A DNA stretch of 64,000 nt from Helicoverpa zea (lineage: Eukaryota; Arthropoda; Insecta; Lepidoptera; Noctuidae): contig NC_061473.1 in assembly GCF_022581195.2 (NCBI RefSeq), positions 5,456,001 through 5,520,000 on the forward strand, given 5' to 3'. A model generated the notes under the pieces. The model was not told where the DNA came from, did not search any database, and was given only the letters and a program-made list of their open reading frames with translations. The position numbers and the translations under genes are program-made. This document shows positions 44,645-55,000 of this stretch, one piece after another. Every line of letters starts with the position of its first letter. Positions within the stretch are counted from its first letter, which is position 1.

Positions 44645-46523
44645 ATGAGTAACGTGTGGAGCAATGAATTAGAACTAACATTTATAGAATGTTTTCGTGC
44701 TGAGCCGGTATTATGGGACATTAATTTGAAAGATTATAAAAATAAACTGAAAACCCATGATGCTTGGATGCGGATAAGTACGGTGATGGAAATACCAATT
44801 GATGAATTGAAAAAGAAAAAAGGTTCTCTCATGTCAAGCTATAGGAGCTACAAGGGAAAAGTTAAGAAGTCCGTTCAATCGGGAGCTGGTGCCGATGAGA
44901 TATATCAGCCCATTTGGTTCGCTTATGAAGCAATGGATGCTTTTTTGGGAGATACTCTAAAGTGTAAAAAAAGTATGAATACGGTTAGTAGATAACTTTA
45001 TTTTTTAATAGTTAGGTACTTAAATATTACTTAAATATTTTGTGAATTCGTTTCTTATTTCTGTGGCGTTATTTGCTGATCGCCGAGGTACTCTTCTCAA
45101 GTTACGAAAAGCGGATGTATTTTCTTGATCTGTCCTCCATGATCCAGGTTGTATAAGTACTCCATCATCATCAAACATATCAATAGATCCGGGTGGTGTA
45201 TAGATATGTAAAGAAGTAGAACTTCGTCTCAAGAAGTTATGTAGTAGTATACAAGTATATGTTATAAGGCGAGCCTTTTGTGGTTGTAATGGGATTGGTT
45301 TTCTAAACACTCTAAATCTGGCCGCCAATATACCAAAAGTATTTTCTACCACTACCCGAGCTGAAGATAATCTTTTGTTGAATTCACGTTTTGCAGATCC
45401 TATGTTGTGCTGATCAGGATAGGGCTTCATTAAATGTTCTGACAGTGCAAAGGCTCCATCCCCCAAAAAAACGTAGGGCACATCAATGTTCGAACCTGGT
45501 AATGGATGCGGTGGTGGTAAATTTAAGCTGTTTGTACACATCTTGTTCCATAAAATACTATTTGTAAAAACTCCACCGTCACTTATTCTGCCTTGGCAAC
45601 CAATGTCAGCAAACATGAAATTGTATTGACTATCAACTAATGCTAGTAATACTATACTGTAGGTTCTTTTATAATTATAGTATACAGAACCAGAATTGAA
45701 TGGACAGTCGAGAACAATATGTTTGCCGTCAATAGATCCAACCGCTCGAGGAAACTTCCTTGCAAATCCTCTTTCAATACGCAGCCACTCTTCTGGACAA
45801 GATGGTATCTGCAAAAAACATAACATATATAAAACCTTCATGTAAAAAACAGTATTTAAGTGCCTAAATGTATGTGTGTTTTTTTAGGAACGTGGAATAA
45901 AGGAGCCTAAAGAAGTAAATCTCGAAGCTATTAAAGAGAATGTTGAAGAAATGAATGAAAATCGAAGTCAGTCTATTAACACCCAAAAAGACAGTGACCA
46001 GACAATCCACCGACGCAAAATCTCTTCAGAAGTGGTTGACGCAGGAAATGTCGTTAAAGACGCTCTTATCACCTTCAAATCCACGCTAAAAAGGAACCCA
46101 TTACAGCCTATTCAGCAAGACGATGATTGCGATTTATACGGAAAACTATTAGCAAATAAGTTGCGAAAATTATCTGAAAAGAATAGATTGAAGTTGATGC
46201 ACGACATTGATGGGATGTATTTACAATACCAATTTGATGACCCTTTAGTGATGACTCCATCGCCACCTCATTTTTATGAACCAAGAACAGGCACATCATC
46301 ATCTACGCATTCAGAGCCTCCATTTCATTACGGGCAGGCGAATCAAAATACTTATTACCAAAATAGACAAGTAATATCAGCCCCACCTTCTAATATCATT
46401 ATTCAATCGAACCGGCTAATTCGTACACCAGATTATCCTGTCCTTCATTTACCAGAGAACCAAGATGCAAACACATCTGATCATAATAATGATATAGTTC
46501 AGACAGCTTTTGACTTAAGTTAA
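44645..46523 (+). CDS. Harbinger MADF/Myb-like DNA-binding protein, 324 aa
   Basis: Two exons, 44645-44983 and 45888-46523, joined in phase 0 (ACG|GTTAGT donor, TTTTTTTAG acceptor). Residues about 5-85 form a MADF domain: NELELTFIECFRAEPVLWD, a DAWMRISTVMEI core, and a basic LKKKKGSLMSSYRSYKGKVK end. A BESS-like segment (about residues 190-220: YGKLLANKLRKLSEKNRLKL) follows, then a disordered tail. In Harbinger elements this partner carries the transposase into the nucleus and to the element's ends. Its intron contains the last coding exon of the transposase gene on the opposite strand. The ATG choice is supported by the domain start just after it. Confidence 0.82.
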
Positions 46524-47319
46524 ATACCTACTGAAATTACCGAATTTTGTTTTTATTGTCTATTGAATTTTGTTATTATATTTGGTTGATTTTGCAAAGT
46601 TATATTCTAGATTCTAAGTAGTTCTGTATATGCATAATAAAAGTATTAAATTGATGTCCTTACTTTTATTTCATCCTCTAACACTTCACATAGGGCATGG
46701 CAAACTTCGGGTATAATTTTTGATATTATTTGTGGTGAAACTTTGAACAAAAAATGAAGGCTTTCAAAGTCATCTCCTGTTGCTAAGTATCTCAGTGTTA
46801 TAGCGAGACGTATCTGGGCAGGAATAGCTTTTCGTAATTGGGTGTCTTGTTTTGAAATTCGTGTTGAAATTTGACTAAGCAAATATTCAAAATCATTTAA
46901 TGACATCCGGGAAAACTTTTTGAATTCATCTGTAGGTTCTGCAACTAGTTCATTCAACTGCTCCTCCATGGTTGCACTGTAACAAAATACAAAGTTATCA
47001 AGTATCAGATCCCACATCACAAGATATGTTACAGCGGCGTATTACATTTTAACTGTTATTAAAACTGTAATTTTATATAGCTAAAAGTGAATATATATTT
47101 ATTTCACCCATCTTGTACTACGTACTTACTATATCCTAAACTCTATGAGAAAGCATAATAAATTGGTACTTACCTGGTTCTGTTTCGGTGAATGGTGGTA
47201 ATCCACCATCTCCGTTTTCTTTGCTTCTTTTGAATTGTTTGTTTTTTCTTTATGGCGTAACTATAAATTGCTAAAGCGCAAAGTAGCCCCGCAGCTGCTG
47301 TAGTGGTTTCACTGTCCAT
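45020..47319 (-). CDS. Harbinger transposase (HARBI1-like DDE nuclease), 415 aa
   Basis: Three exons read in order 47319-47174, 46976-46664 and 45808-45020. All junctions are GT-AG and the frame closes over 1,248 nt. The N-terminus has RKRRWWITTIHRNR, a typical Harbinger motif, then FKKFSRMSLNDFEYLL and the helix-turn-helix-like IRLAITLRYLATGDDF. The nuclease core shows candidate catalytic D180 (SIDGKHI), D270 (FLGDGAF) and E308 (VVVENTFG), then the conserved LLHNFL. This enzyme cuts and joins the transposon ends. The start MDSETT is chosen because it fits the family; an upstream in-frame extension exists in the subterminal repeat. The second intron (45809-46663) contains the second exon of the MADF gene. 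Confidence 0.85.
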
Positions 47320-47478
47320 ACCGACTACAAATAAACTATATTGATTAAATGCTTGGCGTGCATACGCGTCAAGTGCGCGAACTATACTGAGAGCCCGGCG
47401 CGAACCTCTGCCAGTGTGGACAGTTGGCAGTTCTTGCTCCAATTCGCGCCGCGATTCGCGTCGCGATTGGCGCCGTGA

Positions 47479-47503
47479 TTCGCGCGCGAGTGTGTAGATG
47501 GCT
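47479..47503. repeat. Harbinger right terminal inverted repeat
   Basis: The complement of 44351-44375 with one mismatch, followed by the target duplication AAA at 47504-47506. Confidence 0.88.
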
Positions 47504-47826
47504 AAACTGTGTAAATATAATAACAGATTGCAAACGTGTTATTGTTGCATGTGTTTTTAGTTCCAGTGAGACAGGTTACGCTTTTCAAAAGGGATTCTTA
47601 AAAAAGAACATTTTAAAGTCTTTATGCGAAGTAAGTTGCACAATAAACTCGATCACAGTAAAAGTGATCCAGTTTACCAACAGTGCGTCATTATTTCTAG
47701 CTACCTATATCTTGCAGAAAAGTAAAAAAGTAAAGTTAAAATCTCCGTACGTGTTACAGGTGTGTTGTAATAACTTCAAAGTGAATTTAGTGAAGAAAGC
47801 GCGGCGTTTGTCGTATAAGCAGTTTG

Positions 47827-49597
47827 ATGATATTAGACGAACTTGAAGATTTCTTTGACATGGCTCCGAATAAACGAGGGCGGCGGGGCGTCAGTGACGC
47901 TGACGACGAAGACGACGAGTACAGACGCAAAAGGGACAGAAATAATGAGGTAAGAAACCTTTATGAATTACAATTTTTTAAGTCTCTAGTCCTGTGGTCT
48001 TTGCACACTATGCAACACTGACCCTTATTGAGAGTGAATGAACAAGTCAACAGTGGGTAACCAGACCTTATCAAGTAAACTAGATGATTATAGTAAAGAT
48101 ATCAGTAATATCAGGGTGAAATGGTTTAGTGTCATAGATTTATTGAATGATTGTGACAAATAGTAAAAGCGTGTAGTAAATACGGCTAATATGAATGGTT
48201 ATACTTAACATTGAACAAAAATGCAATTTATAGAGAAACATGCTGTGCATATTGTAGCTTATGATATGCAGGATGAAGATAGTGATCTTACTTCCTAAAC
48301 ATTCTTATTTACAATTCAAACTAGTATTATAAAACTGAAGATTTTATTTGAATGTACTAATCTCGGGAAGTATTGGACCAATTTGAAAAAGTGTTTCACT
48401 GTTAGATAGCCCATTTATGGAGAAAGGCTGTAGACTAATTTCTATCTAGGTACTTATAGACGTCCCCATGAGACGAGAGTGAAACTGCTGGTGGAAGCTA
48501 GTAGTGAATAAAAGAAATACTTTATACATTTTTTAAGCATCAACAAAGTCAAATTTATGTACAGAAATTTAATCAACACAAAACCAGTGTTATTAAAATT
48601 GGGGATTCCCAAGTATCACATAAACAGTTGAGGAAAATAAACAGAGAACAGCCATGTTATTGCACAAGAATATTAACAAGCCAAGTTCTTTAACATGCTA
48701 TATTATTGGCATATTCTTATCTGGGTTAGTTTGGAGTACAAGCAGAAATGCTGATGTTAAAACATTGTGCAATTCGCCCTGTAAATTCAGTAATCATGAT
48801 GCAATAGTCCCACTATATTTATTTCCGTTGCTATCAAGTTAGTGGCATTGTTTATTCCAAAATGGCACTACAAGGCTTGTTCCGTACCTCTATTCTTTTA
48901 AGTTTAAAAAATTCTGTGATATTTTTGTTTATTTAGAGCCAGTGAAAATGTTTTAGTGGTGTTTGTTTGCGATTTTAAATTGTTTGAATATTTGCGCGTG
49001 TGTTTTACGGAAAGAATGGTATTGTTTACATTTTTATTTACTACTGAATGTTTATTGGTCTGTGTATTACTATTTCGAGGTGTTATCTTGTTATGCAGAA
49101 CCCTGTTTTTTAAGACAAATGAAATAAGTTGTGAGCTGATGCATTAGCTGTCTAGCAAGGCAGAATTTGGTCCGGCTATTTTGTTGATTAAACTTATGAA
49201 AAAATATATATTGAGACAAACAGACACCCTGAACTTATTTATTAGTATTGATTATATATATTGTTTATAGTGAGGTAGATAAAGTGATGCAACAAAAACC
49301 TGACCTGTCCTCATTCAGTGTCAAGAGTTACAAGATAATAATAGATAACGTTAATTGTTTCAGGCAGTAAAAAAGAGCAGATTCAAGACAAAACAACGGA
49401 CTCAAGAAACATTTACTCGAGTAAACAAATTGAAAGCTGAAAACCAAATGTTGGAAGAGAAAGTGAAAACACTGACGAAGGAATTGCAGTTTCTTAAAGA
49501 ACTATTCTTAGCTCATGCATCAAACACACCCAACGCTAAGTTTGAAGGGATCGACCTTGACAAACTGTTAGAGGACATACCTGAAGATAAAAAATAG
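47827..49597 (+). CDS. CEBPG: C/EBP-gamma-like bZIP factor, copy 1 (118 aa)
   Basis: Two coding exons, 47827-47949 and 49364-49597, joined in phase 0 between the E and A codons of RNNE|AVKKS. An acidic stretch (DADDEDDEYRRKR) leads into the basic DNA-binding region RRKRDRNNEAVKKSRFKTK. Leucines at seven-residue spacing (LKAENQMLEEKVKTLTKEL and the following L) form the zipper, and the tail has a KFEGIDLDKLLEDIPEDK motif. C/EBP-gamma lacks an activation domain and acts as a dimer partner of other C/EBP and ATF4-type factors in stress responses; in flies the equivalent is Irbp18. The whole protein is little more than a bZIP, as in the family. The start is ATG after TTG, as in copy 2. A paralogue lies 8.5 kb downstream. 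AATAAA signals occur in its long 3' region, one near 50661. Confidence 0.88.
48360..48510 (+). repeat. Lep1-like fragment in CEBPG copy 1 intron
   Basis: The order 'ctcgggaagtattggaccaa', 'tcactgttagatagccca', 'gtgaaactgctggtggaagc' and TAGTAG matches diverged Lep1-like repeats elsewhere. Confidence 0.45.
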
Positions 49598-50760
49598 GTA
49601 GTGGTTTATCAATAGTACTACAGACTTGCCGTAAATAGTGTTAGTGGGAGGAGTGATCACAGGACAGACAAATGAATTGTTCCGTGGCTCAATTAGATGA
49701 AAATTAAAGCTATTATGTACTGGCACCTAAGAATAAAATACAAATTGTTCTTCAATACAATAACACAGCTGTTATGAGTCAGGTTGCAAGTGCGTAGTAG
49801 CGCCAAAACCACATATTTGTATACTATGTATACTAAGATATATAGATAAGATATTATACCTTATGGTATATAAAAAAAAATTAAGGAAGGTCTATAGATT
49901 ATTTGGCATTTATTGTTATAATATAATTTTGTTATCTGTTATCTTAAATTTTAGGCGTCGGATAACAGTGTTTTTATTTTTATAAGTACATTGCTATCAG
50001 ATCTATACATTATTGATCAACTCGGTTTTTGAAAGTATTAAAAATAAATATTTTTGATACTTTGCACAAACTGTAATACACTACATGCTCGCTTGTGTGC
50101 ATTTTTAAACTAGAGATGCCTGTTGATGCAGATGTCCATAGTGAAGTAATATGATGTTGAACACCAATACTGGACACAATAAATTTTTGAATAAAAAAAT
50201 ATGAACTAAGTTACTGTTTGACAGTAGTTATCGCTAGAATTCTAAATCTATAGTTTGGCTTATAAGCTACCAAAGCACAATGCAGCTGAGATGGTTTTAA
50301 TCAACCAATAGAATTACTACTGGTTTTCTTTCGGTTGTTTAAAAACTTCCACATCTCTGGTGGAGCCATGGCTTAAGTGCACCTTAAACCTATATCATGT
50401 AATGTAGGCATCTAAAATAGACAACACTAAAGTTCCTTAGTTAGTACAAAAAGGCAATATTTTACACTCTACTACCTATAACTATAATTATGTATTAAAA
50501 TCATTCTGTACAAAATTTAAAATGTGATGTAACATTAATAAGAAAAATAATGTAATTTAAAAAAATGCAGCTTTTTAAAATGTAATTCAACTATGCAATT
50601 TTTAAATATCAACCAACTGTGTTATATAATATTATTTTTATATCTACTTCACCAGCAAGGAATAAATAATATCTACCGAATTTATTTGGTTTTATTTTGA
50701 TGAATACTTTTATGGAATTTTGACTACGCAATCCATTATAATGTACTGAAATTGCAGAGA
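49598..50760 (+). other. CEBPG copy 1 3' region
   Basis: AT-rich and non-coding, with several AATAAA signals (for example around 49734, 50045 and 50661). The transcript end is not determinable from sequence. Confidence 0.45.
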
Positions 50761-50781
50761 TTTTGGTTTAGTGCAGTTTGC

Positions 50782-50887
50782 AGGTCAGATAGGCAGTCGC
50801 TTCTTATAAAGCACTGGTACTCAGCTGAATCCGGTTAGACTGGAAGCGTACCCCAACATAGTTGGGAAAAAGGCTCGGAGGATGATA
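50782..50887 (+). mobile_element. SINE family A, 5'-truncated
   Basis: The 3' half of SINE A ('aggtcagataggcagtcgc' to 'ggctcggaggatgata'), flanked by CAGTTTGC at 50774-50781 and 50888-50895. Confidence 0.8.
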
Positions 50888-50984
50888 CAGTTTGCTGATT
50901 ACTGTATCAGCGAAAAAGTGTCAATCTACAAGGAACGTTTATTGAGGTTAGCACAGTAGCTCTCCTGCCAGGGCTGCGGGATTG

Positions 50985-51108
50985 TTCGAAAGAGTAACCT
51001 CAGCCCTGGTACATAAAAGGCCTACGACGGTTTTTAGTCAGTAAGAGTCTGACACTCCCTCGCCACTGCTAACCCACAGCGGGAGGGGTCATTTGATGAT
51101 TTATGACG
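50985..51108 (+). mobile_element. SINE family B copy 2
   Basis: Contains 'cagccctggtacataaaagg', 'ttagtcagtaagagtctgac' and 'taacccacagcgggaggggt', matching 8825-8970. Confidence 0.65.
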
Positions 51109-51239
51109 TCGTACAGTAGCTCCACATGATTACCGATACTCATACTTTGCTGCATCTACATTTAAGGGATAAGAAGGCTACACAGCCTTTGATTATAGAA
51201 ATACAATACAGAAATACGTAAGCTTCTAAAATCTGCAAA

Positions 51240-51315
51240 GCTGTTTGAGCTCTACCTGGGAATCGAACCCGAGACCTCGTCAACAGCAACGAGGCAGTCA
51301 TAGACTAGCGGCATG
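51240..51315 (-). repeat. tRNA-like SINE head fragment
   Basis: The plus-strand 'gggaatcgaacccgagacct' is the complement of a tRNA-type B box. It is followed by a tRNA-like stretch but no full cloverleaf or intact A box. Probably a fragment of the tRNA-derived SINE class at 7612-7870. Confidence 0.45.
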
Positions 51316-51319
51316 CAGG

Positions 51320-52045
51320 AACATCATAAAAATCAAAAGAATTAGCATCAACTCCATCCAGGAACAAAAGCAATCATATTCATGAGATTCTAAATTCTGT
51401 TTAAGAAAAATGCATAGTGCTCAAATCATTAGGTAACATTCCTCCTATTCCTATCCTTCCAATAAAAATATATTCAGTGCAAGTGGTTACTCCAGTTACA
51501 TTGACAAATTCTTGGTCTTGGCATTAAATACAGTATTGCCAAATAGAGAATAGTTTCCCCGATTTCGACGACAATCAAAATTCTCAAAAGTAAATTCCTG
51601 ATAAAATCTCTTACAATCAAGTATTATCAAGCAATTAATTAAGCTTCACACGTATTATGCTAATTAGCGGAGATGAAAACAAAAGAAAGTAAATGAGTAG
51701 AAAGTAGAAATGTCAGTTGTGGGAAATTAAGTATTATACGTTTGGCAGCATTTACGTTCTCGTTTCAATACGCAGCACAGAGTAACTTTGTAAATAATGA
51801 GAGATTTCATTGCTTGTTCCGTGGATTTCATCATTTTTCAATCCAAGTGAATTGACTTCATTTAATAACACGTCTGTTCATTATCATCAGCTCTCGAGAG
51901 CTCTGGGTTCTGTCTAATCTCTGATCTATTACAGTCAGTTTGCACTAAACACAAGAAGTAAACTTTACAACTTGTAAATACTCGGATTTAGTTTCATTTT
52001 TTTACAAGTTTTGTGGATTGAATTAATCTCCAGCTACTGCTACTA
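51320..52045. other. Intergenic sequence between CEBPG copies
   Basis: AT-rich and non-coding. No repeat with defined ends was recognised. Confidence 0.4.
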
Positions 52046-52046
52046 T

Positions 52047-55000
52047 TGTGTGTGTGTGGCAGGGGGCACTCGGGTAACTGAGTGTACGGGCACGCGATCC
52101 CGCCTTCCCTGAGCTACCTTAGTCCACATTCTGATTATCCGTGGCTATGGTATCCCACCTCTCCTATTCCTGAATTCCTTCCTCATAAATCAAAATCCTT
52201 TCCTTGTGGTTCCCTCCCGCTCAAACCACAAAGTCTGGCTCGGTGAGGAAGGCAACACAACGCAGATATGCAATGTGATTTGGCGGACTCGGCGGGTCAG
52301 CAAGGCAAGGTGGATGGCCTAGGGCGACAGTGGAGGGTGTATAGTCACTGTCGGCCAGACACAGCATCCGACCCCTCCTTCAGTCGTAGCGGTTTCCGTT
52401 CCACTGATCCAAGGAGGGTAAGGACGAGTGTGTGCGCCTGCGTATGCGCGAACGTTTGCGCACCTTAATATATCCTGCGTATTTGACCGCTTCCGTTAAT
52501 GGACTCCGATTCAGTTAAGTCCTGTGGCGATAGGTAGAAGTAGAGAGGTTTAGACAGATGCATCTAGGCTTTGTCTGATACCTGCACATAGGCGGTCTCG
52601 GGGGTGTGAGTACATGCCGTGGTCGCTTCTGCGCTGCACTCTGGGACGACAGCGTGGATTCGGCAGCACCCGAGATGACAAAGCAGCCCTATTTAGGGAG
52701 ACACTGCTTTCCCTGCTCAGCCAGAGAGGGGGCTAGAAAAGGTGCCCTAAAAAAATGTTCGTCCCGTCTCGATAGGTGGTAGTAACCGCGGCTGCCATCG
52801 CATCACTTTGAATCGTGGTCGAAAGTACAGAACTTTTAACGACAATAAAGTAACACCGGTTATGACATTCGGAGCGTGGAACGTGAGAACTCTACTTGAT
52901 CGAGATGGTAATGCCTGTCCTGAACGCAAGACCGCCATCGTAGCTCGGGAACTTCATCGCTATAACGTGGATGTGGCTGCTCTCAGCGAAACACATCTTG
53001 CCGATGAAGGAGAGATGGTAGAAGCAGGTGGTGGATACACTTTCTTTTGGAAAGGTACTGCTGCCTCCGAAACTCGGCGATCAGGTGTAGGATTTGCCAT
53101 CAAGAATCACTTAGCAAAGCGACTGAGCGAGTGCCCTGTTCACATTTCCGACCGCGTAACCACGCTGCGCCTTCATTTGGACAAAGACAATTACCTTAAT
53201 GTCATCAGTGTCTATGCGCCTACGTTAGACAAATCTGATGACATCAAGGACAAATTTTACGAGGAAGTGTCTCTTTGTCTTGATCGCATAAACGCCAGAG
53301 AGCAGGTACTTTTGCTGGGCGATTTCAATGCCAGGGTTGGCCGGGACTATGAAGCCTGGCCTGGAGTTTTGGGTAGACACGGTGTTGGCAACATGAACAG
53401 CAATGGTCAACTTTTGCTTAGTCTTTGTGCTCAGTACGGCTTGGCAATTACGAACACCATGTTTAGACTTGCCGCCAAGTACAAGACGACATGGATGCAC
53501 CCAAGATCCAAGCACTGGCATTTGATCGACTATGCTATTGTGAGGCAAAGAGATTACAGCCAAGTGCAGATAACCCGCGCTATGCGAGGTGCGCACTGTT
53601 GGTCCGACCACCGACTTATTGTCACTAAGCTGCGAATCCGCCTCCTTCGCCCGCGTCGGTCTCAGATAAGAAAGCTTGCGTACTTAAACGTGGAAAAGCT
53701 GAAAGATCGCGAGGCGAGGGAGAAATATGCTGATTCGTTGTCAAGAAAGCTGTCATCCGCTACCGAAGTAGATAATGTTGATGTTGCCTGGGGAACTTTA
53801 GCATCTCATATCTTAGAAACCGCTTCAACTGCACTGGGCAATAAATGCTGTCGCAATGAAGACTGGTTTGATGAGAATGATGAAGTTCTGCGGGCGGCAC
53901 TTGACAAACATCGGGACCTTCTACGACAGCATACAAGGCGAAGAGGAAGCGTTGCGGACGTCAAAGCTAGTGACCAAGAAGTGTGTAAGCTGTCTCGACA
54001 AATTAAAGATAAGTGGTGGCGGGACAAGGCTTGTCACATGCAATGGCTCAATGACACAAACCAGCTAGGGGAGTTTTACAGTGAGGTGCGTAAGCTGATT
54101 GGCACATCCTACCATACGAAGGTTCCTTTAAGGTCTCTTGATGGTAGGCACCTATTGACAAGCAGGGAGGATGTGTTAAAACGCTGGGCGGAGCACTTTA
54201 ATACCTTGCTTAATGTGGATCGATCAGCTGATCTGCAAAGTATTAGTTTGATGCCCCAACTCTCTTCTGCCATTGAACTGGATGAGCCCCTGCTGCGTGA
54301 CGAGGTTATTTCTGCCATCAGACAGCAACAAAACAACCGGGCGGCTGGCATTGATCTTATACCGGGAGAGCTGATTAAGTACGGCGGAGAGGAGTTGCAC
54401 ACGTCAATATGGAGATTCTTTGAACGTATGTGGGAGGAAGAGCGCGTTCCTGATACTTTTAAAGTGTCGCGAATTTGTGCTCTGTATAAGAACAAGGGCA
54501 ACCGGTCTGACTGCAACTCTTACCGTGGTATTTCACTCCTTTCGGCCCCTGGGAAGGTCTTTGCCAGAATTCTTCTGAATCGCCTAAAGGCCTTATCGGA
54601 AAAGATTTTGCCAGAAACTCAATTTGGCTTCCGACCTGACCGAGGTACATGTGAAGCAATTTTCGCGGTACGGCAAGTACAGGAAAAGAGCAGAGAACAA
54701 GGTCGTCAACTGTACCTCTGCTTCGTTGACCTGGAGAAAGCTTTCGACAGTGTGCCTCGTGAAGCGCTTTGGGTGGTGTTGGGAAGGCTCGGGTGCACGG
54801 AAAAGTTTGTAAGACTTCTTAGACTACTGCATGATGACATGCAATGTTGTGTCGCCGTAGACGGTGAACAGACAGAATTCTTCCCCGTTACCTGTGGAGT
54901 GAAGCAAGGATGTGTGTTAGCACCTACTCTGTTTGCTTTATACTTTGCGGTGGTGGTTAGAGAAGTCTTACAAGCAATTCCCCAGGGAGTTCGCATTCGA

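Larger units (their letters stand above)
44351..47503. mobile_element. Complete Harbinger-superfamily transposon
   Basis: A 3,153-bp element with 25-bp inverted ends (AGCCGTCTACACACTCGCGC... on the left, one mismatch to the right) and the 3-bp direct repeat AAA at 44348-44350 and 47504-47506. Subterminal regions are rich in CGCGAA/TTCGCG motifs. It encodes the two usual Harbinger proteins, a DDE nuclease on the minus strand and a MADF/Myb-like protein on the plus strand, both without disabling breaks, so it may be active. It inserted about 320 bp upstream of CEBPG copy 1. Confidence 0.9.

Noticed and set aside
47320..47442. Longer N-terminus for the Harbinger transposase
   Set aside because: The extension lies in subterminal sequence; the MDSETT start at 47319 better fits the family's length.
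48654..49147. Short frames with membrane-like segments in the CEBPG copy 1 intron
   Set aside because: Low-complexity AT-rich reading with no homology cue and no splice support.
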